Source: Neptunomonas antarctica (GTDB lineage Bacteria > Pseudomonadota > Gammaproteobacteria > Pseudomonadales > Balneatricaceae). From it: a DNA stretch of 64,000 bases. The notes below the pieces were generated by a model. That model ran no database searches, had not been told where the DNA came from, and saw nothing but the letters and a program-made list of their open reading frames with translations. The stretch is from assembly GCF_001305295.1 (NCBI RefSeq), contig NZ_LJSI01000036.1, forward strand, positions 52,892-116,891. Direction: 5' to 3'. Of the stretch, positions 27,663 to 36,721 are shown piece by piece (within the stretch, counting starts at the first letter, position 1; every line of letters starts with the position of its first letter). A program made the translations under genes and the position numbers.

Positions 27663-27914
27663 ATGTCAAAAAAAGATAGTCAGGTCAGCGATGAGTCAGT
27701 AGATGATAAAAGAATAGAGCGTGATTTTTTTTCGCGTGATGAAGAAGAGCAGCAAGCGTTTCTGACTCAGACGTGGTGTGATAAATGCCAGGCAGCCGAC
27801 TTAGGCATGCATACGCCTGTTGAGTATGAACTTGATAGAACCATTTTTGTGGAAGGTACGTGTTCTCAATGTGGTGAGCAGGTTTATACCGAATTAACGG
27901 ACGATGATCTTTAA
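27663..27914 (+). CDS. Small zinc-ribbon protein of unknown function
   Basis: 83 residues. Acidic N-terminal half, then two CxxC knuckles (WCDKCQ about 38-43 and GTCSQCGEQ about 65-73), expected to bind one zinc. CAGGAG precedes the ATG. Lies 32 bases before tcdA and could be co-transcribed with it. Function not recognised. Confidence 0.78.
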   Translation: MSKKDSQVSDESVDDKRIERDFFSRDEEEQQAFLTQTWCDKCQAADLGMHTPVEYELDRTIFVEGTCSQCGEQVYTELTDDDL

Positions 27915-27945
27915 ATTTACAGCTTTTTATAGATAGGGTTTAGTA

Positions 27946-28746
27946 GTGTCTGCATTTGATAATCGATTTGGCGGAACGCGTCGTCTTTACAGTGTAGATA
28001 CTGTTGAGTGTTTTCGTGGATCGCACGTGTGTGTGATTGGTATTGGCGGAGTCGGTTCCTGGGTAGCTGAAGCACTGGCACGCTCGGGTGTGGGTGAAAT
28101 TACTCTGATTGATCAGGATGATATTTGTGAAACGAATATTAATCGTCAAATTCATGCGTTGGATGGCACTATCGGGCACTCTAAAATTGCTGTGATGGCC
28201 GAGCGTATACGCTTGATTAATCCTGAATGTCTGGTGCATGAAGAGCATGCGTTCGTTAATAGTGAGAACATTCCTGAGCTAATACAAGAGTGTTTTGATT
28301 ATGTGGTTGATGCGATTGATAGCGTTAAAGACAAAGCGGCGCTTATCGGTTTTTGTAAGCGCTTTAAAATCCCTATTGTGTCGGTCGGCGGTGCGGGTGG
28401 GCAAATAGACCCTACCGGTGTGAGTGTTGCTGACCTGTCGAAGACATTTAACGATCCGTTAGCGGCTAGGGTTCGTTCATACCTGCGGCGTCATTATGGG
28501 TTCAGTAAAAGTGGTAAGAAATTTGGTGTTGAATGCGTATTCTCCACAGAACAGTTGCGTTATCCGCAACCGGATGGCTCCGTAGGTAGCCAAAAAGGCT
28601 TATCAGATGGTCAGACTCGGTTGGATTGTGACGGTGGTTTTGGTGCTGCAACTGTTGTGACGGCAACATTCGGCATGGTCGCAGCCTCACGGGTACTGAA
28701 TAAAATCATGCTAAAGTCTGAAGTAGAGTCCTCTTCATATGAGTAG
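27946..28746 (+). CDS. tcdA: tRNA threonylcarbamoyladenosine dehydratase
   Basis: 266 residues. E1-like ATP-dependent enzyme that cyclises t6A to ct6A in tRNA. Seen: N-terminal RFGGTRRLYS, ATP-binding GIGGVGSWVAEALARSGVG, DDICETNINRQIHA, DAIDSVKDKAALI, and C-terminal LDCDGGFGAATVVTA. GTG start at 27946 behind AGGGT; no ATG gives a better N-terminus. Confidence 0.95.
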   Translation: MSAFDNRFGGTRRLYSVDTVECFRGSHVCVIGIGGVGSWVAEALARSGVGEITLIDQDDICETNINRQIHALDGTIGHSKIAVMAERIRLINPECLVHEEHAFVNSENIPELIQECFDYVVDAIDSVKDKAALIGFCKRFKIPIVSVGGAGGQIDPTGVSVADLSKTFNDPLAARVRSYLRRHYGFSKSGKKFGVECVFSTEQLRYPQPDGSVGSQKGLSDGQTRLDCDGGFGAATVVTATFGMVAASRVLNKIMLKSEVESSSYE

Positions 28747-28844
28747 GATACTCAGAGACTAAAGTAAAATAGAGATATTTTTTTATGGAGTGATTGGTCT
28801 TCATAATTATGTACTATTTTGTACGCCCTTTTTAGAGAGTATTT

Positions 28845-29795
28845 ATGCTTCGGTTCAGTCAGCGCTTACAAGCCCCCGATACTTCTGAAGACTTGATTCC
28901 GGGTAGTACGTTTAGCCAGGGTCATGCGTTTAGTCTGCTTGAGCCTGAGTCAGATGTAAGCAGCATAGTGACCGAAGCTGAGCTGCGATTATTGGCTGAA
29001 TGGTTTGTTCCTGATTTGATCTCAATTCTTAATAAGCCTGAGGAGTATGCTGATAAGTATGCTGCTGATTACACTCGTTTTCATGAGCGGGCAGGATGTG
29101 CTATCGAAGCGCTGTTGGGGAGTATTCAACCAGATCTATTGACAGTCCGTTTTGGTGTTGGCGGTGTTTTTGCTGATCTTAATGTACCCTTTCAGTTGAA
29201 TGAAAAGGTTTTGGTTCGTATTTGGCGCCATGAGAGACCAGTCAGTCATTGGATCAGAAAAGAGCATGAAGAGCTAAAAGAGATTGCGGTTCTGGGTCGC
29301 CCTTATGCGCTGGCTTCGGCTGCATTGGTGGTGCAGAAAATGAGTTGCATGCGGCGCTTAGATGCAATTAAAAACCAATGTTATGATGCTTATTTAAGGC
29401 AGATTTATCTTCGGGCTTTTAACTTTTATGGTATATCCCCGCTCTCTTACGAAGAGTTGGGAGTTAAAGGGGTCGATCCCTGGATGCAGGTTGCATCGAG
29501 CAAAGTGTTAATTCCTGCGGCATGTACGGGGCGGCAATTACAGTTATTTGCCCGCAGGCAGTTTCGCGACTTTAAGATTCCTTTCGAAGTATTTTCAATA
29601 CTCAAGAACCTGCCATTACAATTGCCAGTGTCACAACGTTTGAACGTGACAAATTGGACTGATTTTCTGCAAAATGAATTGTCAGCCAGCTGGATGCGAG
29701 GAGAAAGTGGCCAATGGATCGAGAAGTCGTTAGATGCAATTTCTGAATCTGAAAGTTCTGCTAGTGTGAATGCTCAGGGTTATATGCTGGATTAG
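28845..29795 (+). CDS. Uncharacterised 316-residue protein
   Basis: No family recognised. No signal peptide or membrane helix. Rich in aromatic and acidic residues, several cysteines (for example Cys85, Cys162, Cys173); the middle contains WIRKEHEELKEIAVLGRPYA and the C-terminal third QLQLFARRQFRDFKIPFEVF. Coding bias resembles the neighbours, the frame is intact and a 100-base leader precedes it. Ends with no nearby partner; arfB converges on it. Confidence 0.75.
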   Translation: MLRFSQRLQAPDTSEDLIPGSTFSQGHAFSLLEPESDVSSIVTEAELRLLAEWFVPDLISILNKPEEYADKYAADYTRFHERAGCAIEALLGSIQPDLLTVRFGVGGVFADLNVPFQLNEKVLVRIWRHERPVSHWIRKEHEELKEIAVLGRPYALASAALVVQKMSCMRRLDAIKNQCYDAYLRQIYLRAFNFYGISPLSYEELGVKGVDPWMQVASSKVLIPAACTGRQLQLFARRQFRDFKIPFEVFSILKNLPLQLPVSQRLNVTNWTDFLQNELSASWMRGESGQWIEKSLDAISESESSASVNAQGYMLD

Positions 29796-29848
29796 TCCCG
29801 GATGCATATACAGCATGTATTAAAAGAGTGTATCCGCTCAGGTAGCGA

Positions 29849-30262
29849 TCACTCAGATACATTTCCGCGCATCGCTTTTGTTTTGCCACGCTTATTTTTG
29901 CTATCCAGTCTTCTTGTTTTTGATCCTTTGGTTGGTTTGGTCGGTCGCCGGATTTTTTGTGGTGCAGTTACACTCCTAATCAGTTCGGTAAGTCTTTCGA
30001 AGGCATCGTCTCTATTTTTTTCTTGAGTACGATACTGTTGTGCTTTAATGACGATAACGCCTTCTTTGTTGATGCGCTGGTCATTTAGGTTTAACAACCG
30101 TTCTTTGTAGAATTCTGGCAGCGAGGATGCTGTAATATCAAACCGTAAGTGAATAGCGCTCGATACTTTATTAACATTTTGTCCGCCAGCTCCCTGAGCG
30201 CGAATAGGGGTGAGCTCTATCTCGTTGTCATGGAGCATAACGTTGCTTGATATTTGTAGCAC
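29849..30262 (-). CDS. arfB: Alternative ribosome-rescue factor B
   Basis: 137-residue peptidyl-tRNA hydrolase that frees ribosomes stalled without a stop codon. Contains the catalytic GGQ motif in IRAQGAGGQNVNKVSS (about 20-35) and the basic C-terminal tail (KPTKGSKTRRLDSKNKRGK) that enters the empty mRNA channel. Normal length and intact. Confidence 0.95.
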   Translation of the reverse strand: MLQISSNVMLHDNEIELTPIRAQGAGGQNVNKVSSAIHLRFDITASSLPEFYKERLLNLNDQRINKEGVIVIKAQQYRTQEKNRDDAFERLTELIRSVTAPQKIRRPTKPTKGSKTRRLDSKNKRGKTKAMRGNVSE

Positions 30263-30395
30263 GAATTAGCTTACCTTTTTTTGATGGATCTCGATGTGAT
30301 TATTGGCTAGTCCTGATCGAGCCTCGACCTTGTCGTGATGGTCGTGGCTCAAGAATGTGTCGAATATTTTCGTTGCAAATAATTGAAGTCAACCG

Positions 30396-30827
30396 TCAGT
30401 TGCATGCGCCTAAACGTTTGCCTTCCCACGTGGTTTTCATATCCATATTTATGCCCTGTAAAGACATCACCATGGTGACGTTGCCCTTAATGTAAGTGTC
30501 AGCTACGTGCATGTTTCCGTAGCCCGTCATTTGGCTTCCATTAAGATTACAAGCCATCTTCCATTTGATATTCTGGCCTGCTGCACTCACATCTGTAGCG
30601 TGGCAATTGCCCTGCGTTTTTTCAGCAAAGTGAGCAGCGCTGAGTGTGTTCTCTTTGATGCATTCAATATTTTTATTGGTTATGGGTTGGGCTAGCATCG
30701 GCATCGTTGCCTTGCTGACAATCTCCCATTTGCCCGCGTTAAAAGGAATGCTATCTGACGCGCTGGCCGTGTTTGCTATTGTCGTTGATGCAATGATCAT
30801 AATAGCGCTAAGCATAAATTGTTTCAT
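30396..30827 (-). CDS. DUF3617 domain exported protein
   Basis: 143 residues with signal peptide MKQFMLSAIMIIASTTIANTASA. The mature part has the DUF3617 pattern: GKWEIVSKATMP at its start, paired cysteines (Cys56, Cys74, Cys88, Cys142), MTGYGNMHVADTYIKGNV and the R-LGAC end. Function unknown; periplasmic by prediction. Confidence 0.85.
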   Translation of the reverse strand: MKQFMLSAIMIIASTTIANTASASDSIPFNAGKWEIVSKATMPMLAQPITNKNIECIKENTLSAAHFAEKTQGNCHATDVSAAGQNIKWKMACNLNGSQMTGYGNMHVADTYIKGNVTMVMSLQGINMDMKTTWEGKRLGACN

Positions 30828-31001
30828 GAAAGTTCTCTTAAGCGGTTAAATAAATAAGCATGAGTAGTCTAATCATCTCAGTTGCGGTGGAGAACGTCTA
30901 ATAGAAATTAATTCAAGCGTAGTACATGTGGTTATTAGCGACAGTTTGCTTGGATTTGCGTATAATTGTGCGTCATTTTGAATTGAATTCGGAGAATCTC
31001 T

Positions 31002-31997
31002 ATGTCCCACACAGTCGTGTGTGCCCTGTATAAATTTGTTGTACTGGAGGATTATCAGGAGCTACGCGCGCCTTTGCATGATGTGATGAAGAGTAACGGC
31101 GTGAGGGGAACACTGTTGTTGGCTCAAGAAGGGATCAATGGCACCGTTGCAGGAACACGTGAAGCGATTGATACATTACTGGCTTGGTTTGCCTCTGATA
31201 AGCGTTTATCTGATATTGATTATAAAGAATCATTGCATGAACAGCAGCCTTTCAAGCGCTGCAAAGTTAAGCTTAAGAAAGAGATTGTCACGCTGGGCGT
31301 AGAAGGCATCGATCCGAAACGTGTGGTGGGCACCTATATTGAGCCCAAAGACTGGAACGCACTCATCAGTGATCCAGATGTTGTGCTGGTGGATACCCGT
31401 AATGATTATGAGGTGCAGGTTGGTACTTTCAAACACGCTGTTAATCCACAAACCGATAGTTTTAGAGAGTTTCCTGAGTATGTTAAGCAGCATATGGACC
31501 CCGCAAAGCATAAAAAGGTCGCTATGTTCTGCACCGGTGGCATTCGTTGTGAGAAGTCGACGGCATACATGAAGCAGCAGGGCTTTGATGAGGTGTATCA
31601 TCTGAAAGGTGGGATTCTTAAATATTTAGAAGAAGTTCCTCAGGACGAGTCTCTTTGGGAAGGGGAGTGCTTTGTTTTCGATGATCGGGTGACGGTAAAT
31701 CATCAACTTGAAAAAGGGCAATATGAGCAATGTAACGCCTGCCGTATGCCGATTACGCAAATAGACAAAGCTAGTGAACACTTTCAGCAGGGCGTAAGCT
31801 GCCCCCATTGTTTCGGTAAGCATACTCAAGACCAGATTGATCGCTTCAGTCAGCGCGAAAAGCAGATGCAAATAGCGCGTGAACGTGGCGAAGGACATAT
31901 TGGTGATGAAGCGGTATTGACGATGCAGGAACGGCGTGAAGCTAAGCGTTTAGTCCGGGTGCGCTTATTAGCGGAGCAAGCAGCGTGCGCACAGTAA
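31002..31997 (+). CDS. trhO: tRNA uridine(34) 5-hydroxylase / rhodanese-domain protein TrhO
   Basis: 331 residues (YceA family). Makes 5-hydroxyuridine at tRNA position 34 in an oxygen-dependent way. N-terminal UPF0176 domain ([13 protein letters not shown]), rhodanese domain with active-site [16 protein letters not shown], and C-terminal cysteine pairs CNACRMPI and CPHCFGK suggesting a zinc ribbon. Start ATG 31002 is preceded by CGGAG. Confidence 0.95.
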   Translation: MSHTVVCALYKFVVLEDYQELRAPLHDVMKSNGVRGTLLLAQEGINGTVAGTREAIDTLLAWFASDKRLSDIDYKESLHEQQPFKRCKVKLKKEIVTLGVEGIDPKRVVGTYIEPKDWNALISDPDVVLVDTRNDYEVQVGTFKHAVNPQTDSFREFPEYVKQHMDPAKHKKVAMFCTGGIRCEKSTAYMKQQGFDEVYHLKGGILKYLEEVPQDESLWEGECFVFDDRVTVNHQLEKGQYEQCNACRMPITQIDKASEHFQQGVSCPHCFGKHTQDQIDRFSQREKQMQIARERGEGHIGDEAVLTMQERREAKRLVRVRLLAEQAACAQ

Positions 31998-32034
31998 CTT
32001 TATTCTCCCCGATCCGTTACAGCTAGGAAATGCG

Positions 32035-32334
32035 ATGCAAATTTACAAGTTATTGGGTACCGTTCAAACACAGCAAAAGCGCCAGGTGTTGGTCTCGGGA
32101 TTGATTGCGTCCGGTTGGGAGCGCAGCGTCCACAATGAAGATGAAGACCAACTGTCATTGGGGCGTGTTCGTCTCCACCTGGAAGGCGAATCAACGTTGT
32201 TATTGGATGCTGGTTTTACCGGTAAGCCTGAAGATATAACTTGTCTGATTGAGACGCTGGATAAACATCCTGTACATTATTCGTTGGATCTCTTCGGGGA
32301 TTCAGCGCGTTTGGTTAGACGGTTTATTAAGTAG
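32035..32334 (+). CDS. Small uncharacterised protein
   Basis: 99 residues, not recognised. Compact alpha/beta-looking sequence with no signal or membrane helix; ends LDLFGDSARLVRRFIK. Starts 37 bases after trhO with TAGGAAATGCG upstream, so probably in the same transcript. Confidence 0.65.
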   Translation: MQIYKLLGTVQTQQKRQVLVSGLIASGWERSVHNEDEDQLSLGRVRLHLEGESTLLLDAGFTGKPEDITCLIETLDKHPVHYSLDLFGDSARLVRRFIK

Positions 32335-32530
32335 CTCTGTTAATAGGCGTTCATGAATGCTTTATAAAAATCAGATACACCGACGATGGTTTTAATGGCT
32401 AAACAGCGTCTATAAAGCGTCTGTTTTTATACAGTAATAACAATGAGCCTATTTAATCTTAATTTCGGATAACAAGCTTCACTAGCTGTGCTATAACGTT
32501 TGTTAAATAATTTTGGTAAGGGAGATTGAA

Positions 32531-33433
32531 ATGACGGACTCCGAAGGTTTGCAGCAACGTCGCTTTGAGTGTTTACTGACAGCTATCGATCAAATAGTTA
32601 TACATTTAAATGGCGCGGGAGAAGTGATTAGTGTTAATGCAGGCAGCGCTGATTGGCTGAAGACAGATCAAATGATATCCAGAACTTTTTCAGCGTTGTT
32701 TTCTGAGGACCTGGCAGGCGACGTATCGGCACAGATTGATAAGGCTTTTGAAACACATGAGCCACAGAAATTAACACTATTGATGAAGCCAGAGCATTCT
32801 TTTCATTGGCATGAGTTGGGCCTGAGGCTCACTCAAACATGGGAGACAAAGCTGGTAGATGTAAGTGACACTGAGTTGATTTGGGTTGCGAAAAATATAT
32901 CTCAACCCGCTCAACAGGAGCAAAAAGTAGTTAAGTTGTCACAACGGGATCCATTAACGGGTGCATACAATCAACGTTCCCTCATGACTATTCTTAAGCA
33001 GTCAGTGGCGCAGGCGCAACGTTATGATTGGGTTTGTTCGGTTTTATTGATCGATATTGATCATTTTAGTCAGGTTAATGATCAATACGGTTTGGATACC
33101 GGAGATAAGGTCTTGCAGCAGTTTGTTGAGGCCATGCATGCTTTTCAACGGACGGCAGATTTCTTTGCCCGGTATGCGGATGATCGTTTTGTCATGTTCC
33201 TGCCTGAAACCAATCGTGAGCAGGCGTTGTTAGCTGCAGAGCGCGTCCGTAAACTGGCACAAGAGCAGTGTGTTGTGGGGCCGTCGGGTGAGCTTGAGTT
33301 TACCGTCAGTATCGGTACAGCATCATTGCGTGATTCTCAGGACACACCTGATAGTCTGCTCAAGCGTGCTGAGGAAAATTTGTTTATTGCCAAGCAGAGT
33401 GGCACTAACCGCATTGAAGGGGACGAAGTGTAA
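32531..33433 (+). CDS. PAS-like/GGDEF protein with degenerate active site
   Basis: 300 residues. N-terminal PAS-like sensor (about 10-125) followed by a diguanylate-cyclase-type domain starting DPLTGAYNQRS. The metal/substrate part DIDHFSQVNDQYGLDTGD is kept, but the signature GGDEF reads ARYADDRF (about 212-219): the invariant glycines and the catalytic glutamate are replaced (E to R). Diguanylate cyclase activity is therefore unlikely; it may be a sensory or GTP/c-di-GMP-binding relic. ATG 32531 follows AAGGGAGAT; an upstream in-frame codon at 32513 has no ribosome site. Confidence 0.85.
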   Translation: MTDSEGLQQRRFECLLTAIDQIVIHLNGAGEVISVNAGSADWLKTDQMISRTFSALFSEDLAGDVSAQIDKAFETHEPQKLTLLMKPEHSFHWHELGLRLTQTWETKLVDVSDTELIWVAKNISQPAQQEQKVVKLSQRDPLTGAYNQRSLMTILKQSVAQAQRYDWVCSVLLIDIDHFSQVNDQYGLDTGDKVLQQFVEAMHAFQRTADFFARYADDRFVMFLPETNREQALLAAERVRKLAQEQCVVGPSGELEFTVSIGTASLRDSQDTPDSLLKRAEENLFIAKQSGTNRIEGDEV

Positions 33434-33444
33434 GCGTTAAGTGT

Positions 33445-34341
33445 TTAAGATATGACCACTGGCGCTTTTATACGGCGCCAGATTGCACCGCCGGAAAATA
33501 TCAGAAGTGCCAGCCATATCAGTGAAAACGTTATTAAATCACTTTTATCAAAAGGCTCGTCAAGAATCAGTACCGCGCTTAATAGTTGTAGCGTGGGAGC
33601 AAGGTACGTAATAAATCCTAATACTGTCAGGCTAAGCCGATGTGCTGCTGCGGCGAAAGCCAGTAATGGCAAGGCAGTTAAAAAGCCTGTTAGTATGAGT
33701 AGAACCCCATTCAGGCCTATAGTGAAGTGTTGCTCGCTCTGTTGCGATAACCAGAGCCAGTAGCCTAGGGCGAAGGGAAGTAACAATAAGGTTTCCAGCA
33801 TGAGGCCAGTCACTGTATCAACCTGTGTCTTTTTGCGCACGAGTCCGTAAAATCCAAAACAGAGCGCCAAAGTAAGGGCAATCCAGGGAAGCTCACCCAC
33901 ACCCACTATTTTGTATCCGACTCCCAGGATGGCCAACACTATCGCTACCTTCTGGTAAGCGGCGAGTTGTTCTTTAAAAAAGATAACCCCTAGACAGATA
34001 GCGACAAGAGGGCTGATAAAATAACCGAGGCTGGCGTCGATCACACGGCCGACACTCACCGCCCAGATATAAACTCCCCAGTTAGCAGCAATTAATAGTG
34101 AAGAGCAAAATAATGAGAAAACAAGCGTGCGGTTCATCAGCGCTGCTTTTACGCGTGCCCAATGTTGGGTGAATGTCAGGATGATAGCGACAAAAACAAA
34201 AGACCAGAGCACGCGGTGCAGCAGCACTTCTGTGGCGGGAATATGCTTTAACAGGCTAAAGAACAGCGCGAAACCACCCCACATCGTATAGGCGAATAGG
34301 GCAAGTAATAAACCACGGTTTGATTCAGTCACAACATACAT
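33445..34341 (-). CDS. rarD: EamA family transporter RarD
   Basis: 298 residues, ten predicted helices in two EamA repeats. RarD features: GLLLALFAYTMWGGFALFF at the start, ATEVLLHRVLWS, NWGVYIWAV, SLGYFISPL and FITYLAPTLQLL. Members are proposed chloramphenicol-sensitive or metabolite exporters; no substrate can be assigned here. Ends 11 bases after the convergent GGDEF gene. Confidence 0.93.
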   Translation of the reverse strand: MYVVTESNRGLLLALFAYTMWGGFALFFSLLKHIPATEVLLHRVLWSFVFVAIILTFTQHWARVKAALMNRTLVFSLFCSSLLIAANWGVYIWAVSVGRVIDASLGYFISPLVAICLGVIFFKEQLAAYQKVAIVLAILGVGYKIVGVGELPWIALTLALCFGFYGLVRKKTQVDTVTGLMLETLLLLPFALGYWLWLSQQSEQHFTIGLNGVLLILTGFLTALPLLAFAAAAHRLSLTVLGFITYLAPTLQLLSAVLILDEPFDKSDLITFSLIWLALLIFSGGAIWRRIKAPVVIS

Positions 34342-34434
34342 CCTAGAGCTAAAGATGGAGTCTAACAGCCATTACCGATACAGCAAGGGAACTCATTGTT
34401 CTTTAAATGAAGTGAGTAATATTAACTAATGAAG

Positions 34435-34462
34435 CCTCGCACTATACATGGATAGCGCGAGG
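34435..34462. terminator. Hairpin downstream of hisC (weak terminator candidate)
   Basis: CCTCGC A CTAT - loop - ATAG C GCGAGG: eleven-position stem with one mismatch, 35 bases past the hisC stop. No T-run follows on either strand. Confidence 0.4.
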
Positions 34463-34496
34463 TAGCCGCATCGTAAAGAGTCACATCAAAAGAGAG

Positions 34497-35576
34497 CTAA
34501 AGCGAAATAATATCGGGATGGCGTTTGATGCAATCAATTAACGCCTGCATTTCAGATTCTGTACCAATAGTAATACGTAGGTGATTATCAATGCCCGGAC
34601 GACTAAAGTGGCGAACCAGAATGCTATGTGTGCGTAAAAATCCCATCAGCTCCGCACCGGCAATATAGCGATGAGAGGTGAACAAGAAGTTTGTTTTTGA
34701 CGGTATAACCTTAAACCCTAACGACTCTAATTGCACGGTGGTCCAATCACGCGTCTGGATAATCTGCTGTGTGCATTCAAGAAAATATTGATTATCTTCT
34801 ATGGCAGCAATCGCGGTGACTTGTGCGAGCATATCCAGTGGATAGGAGTTAAAGCTGTTTTTAACACGCTCCAATCCTTCAATTAGTTCTGCATTACCAA
34901 TCGCAAAACCAACGCGCATGCCGGCCAGGGAACGCGATTTTGAAAAAGTTTGGATTACTAGAAGGTTAGGGTATTGATTGACAAGCTTAATAGCAGTTTC
35001 TGCACCAAAATCGACATAAGCTTCATCAACGACAACCACTGTTTCTGTATTGCGTTGTAATAATACTTCTATCTGATCCAGCGTTAATGCACGTCCTGTA
35101 GGAGCATTCGGGTTAGCGAATATAATGCCACCATTAGCTTGAGTATAATCTTCCAGGGCCAGCAGAAAATCATCCTGAAGAGGGATATGAACGGCTTCAA
35201 TAGCATATAAGTTGCAGTACACATCATAGAAGCTGTAGGAAATGTCAGGCAACAACAGTGGTTTTGGCTGGCGAAAAAAGGCCATGAACGTATGTGCTAA
35301 TACTTCATCGGAGCCATTGCCGACAAATACCTGATCAGGAGCGACCTCAAAGTGATCAGCCAACGTCTGCTTGAGTGCTGACGCATCTGGGTCTGGATAT
35401 AAGCGCAGACGATCAGTATCAAACTGATGAATCGCTTCTGCTACTTTAGGTGATGGTGGAAACGGATTTTCATTGGTGTTTAATTTAATGATATTACTGC
35501 CCTTAGGCTGTTCGCCGGGTACGTAAGGGGTCAGGTTCTGGATCGCTTCGCTCCAATATTTACTCATGGCAATCAC
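34497..35576 (-). CDS. hisC: Histidinol-phosphate aminotransferase
   Basis: 359 residues, class II PLP aminotransferase converting imidazole acetol-phosphate to histidinol phosphate. N-terminal KLNTNENPFPPSPKV, FVGNGSDEVL, NPNAPTGRAL, VVDEAYVDFG and the PLP-lysine motif TFSKSRSLAGMRVGFA are present. Stand-alone copy, away from other his genes; paralogues of this type can also act on aromatic amino acids. Confidence 0.95.
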   Translation of the reverse strand: MIAMSKYWSEAIQNLTPYVPGEQPKGSNIIKLNTNENPFPPSPKVAEAIHQFDTDRLRLYPDPDASALKQTLADHFEVAPDQVFVGNGSDEVLAHTFMAFFRQPKPLLLPDISYSFYDVYCNLYAIEAVHIPLQDDFLLALEDYTQANGGIIFANPNAPTGRALTLDQIEVLLQRNTETVVVVDEAYVDFGAETAIKLVNQYPNLLVIQTFSKSRSLAGMRVGFAIGNAELIEGLERVKNSFNSYPLDMLAQVTAIAAIEDNQYFLECTQQIIQTRDWTTVQLESLGFKVIPSKTNFLFTSHRYIAGAELMGFLRTHSILVRHFSRPGIDNHLRITIGTESEMQALIDCIKRHPDIISL

Positions 35577-35702
35577 TTATTATCCGATGGAGGGCATTGT
35601 TCTGCATGCCCGATGAACAGGGTCGAAAAGCATAGCAAAAAAGCCAGCTATCAGCTACGGGCGTGTTGATCATTTTAAATGCGGTATAGCGTGATCAGTA
35701 GG

Positions 35703-35940
35703 TTTTCCTTAAGTATCTACGGTAACCATAATAATACAGTGAGTCGTGAGATGGTGATCCTGTGTTGTCGGATTCCCTGTGCGCACATCAATACCGATAT
35801 GTATGGGGCAGCGGCCTGTGTAGATAACTTGAGCGGTCACTTCAGCAATATTACCCACAAGAAAAATCGATCCATTTCATCACGGCGCCGCCGTGAACTT
35901 TAGCGTCGAAATTTACATCATCGGTTCTGAAAGGAATCTG
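35703..35940 (-). pseudogene. Acyl-CoA thioesterase (hotdog fold) remnant
   Basis: Read on the minus strand, 35940-35850 gives IPFRTDDVNFDAKVHGGAVM then KWID, the conserved hotdog helix region of YciA-like acyl-CoA hydrolases (normally DVNF-GG-VHGGAVMKWID). A stop follows, and after a frame change 35832-35703 continues VTAQVIYTGRCPIHIGIDVR and LTTHCIIMVTVD, the end of the same domain. The start codon and a central segment (between the first helix and the strand after VTA) are gone. Clear gene decay, not previously visible as an ORF. Confidence 0.78.
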
Positions 35941-36104
35941 CCTGTCTTTACCTGCTATAGTAATCTCAGTGTGTAGTATAAGAGTGAATCGAAATATTTA
36001 GACTAATATTGTAGGATGAAAATGATGTGTCAAATGTCTATATCTAATAGCTTTTAACGGCGTACATTCATGATTAGAGACTTATTGTATAAATAATCTG
36101 ACTA

Positions 36105-36135
36105 TTTCAGTTTCATTTCAGTTTCATTTCAGTTT
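36105..36135. repeat. 11-bp tandem repeat (TTTCAGTTTCA)
   Basis: Two full copies (36105-36115, 36116-36126) and a partial third to 36135, 200 bases upstream of bufA. Confidence 0.9.
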
Positions 36136-36337
36136 GGTTGTTTAAAGTTAACTCACCAAGCAGTAACGATGAGGTTGGGGGAATTAGCAAACCTGGTATA
36201 GACTTCAGAAATATTTAGATGTGTTACAAATTCTGACACAGAAAAGCATTTTGCGGGCTACCGATAATAGTCCGCTTTTAGATTGATAAATTTTATAAAA
36301 AATAAAGTACCGCATACATAATCAGGAGCGAAAAATA

Positions 36338-36721
36338 ATGAAAAAAACAAACGTAACTCAAGTAGCTAAAACAACGGGCGTAACTAATGTAACAGCAGCA
36401 CTTTTACTTGGTGCATCAGTCGCGCTATTAAGTACCGGCGCAGTCGCTGGCCCGAACAGCCAATTAACGCTTGCTGAAGGTGCCTCTGCGAAAGTACAGG
36501 AGCAATTTCAAACCTGGATGGCTGGCGATAAAATCAGTGGACGTAAAGATAAATGCTTTGGTATTGCTTTAGCGGGAGAGAATGATTGTGCCGCGGGCGC
36601 TGGTACCAGTTGTGAAGGAACGTCAACTAAGGATTTTCAGGCGAATTCCTGGACTTTTGCGCCTAAGGGTACGTGTGAATCAATCGTGACGCCTAATGGC
36701 AATGGGTCACTTGAAGGCTAA
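36338..36721 (+). CDS. bufA: Bufferin precursor peptide (DUF2282, BufA/GigA type)
   Basis: 127 residues. Signal-like N-terminus with a long basic lead ([20 protein letters not shown]) and hydrophobic segment to about AVAGPN, then the DUF2282 core with four cysteines: Cys73 ([10 protein letters not shown]), Cys84 (NDCAAGAG), Cys92 (TSCEGTS), Cys113 (GTCESI), ending [10 protein letters not shown]. In the bufferin RiPP family the precursor is exported after its cysteines are modified by the MNIO enzyme, and the product buffers copper in the periplasm. The next three genes are the known partners. AGGAG sits 9 bases before the ATG. Confidence 0.92.
   Translation: MKKTNVTQVAKTTGVTNVTAALLLGASVALLSTGAVAGPNSQLTLAEGASAKVQEQFQTWMAGDKISGRKDKCFGIALAGENDCAAGAGTSCEGTSTKDFQANSWTFAPKGTCESIVTPNGNGSLEG

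Larger units (their letters stand above)
35577..36337. other. Non-coding stretch with a decayed gene and a short repeat
   Basis: Holds the thioesterase remnant (35703-35940), an 11-bp triple repeat (36105-36135) and the leader of the bufferin operon. A GC-rich hairpin around 36254-36276 (GCGGGCTACC ... GTCCGC) is weak. No promoter could be called with confidence. Confidence 0.6.
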
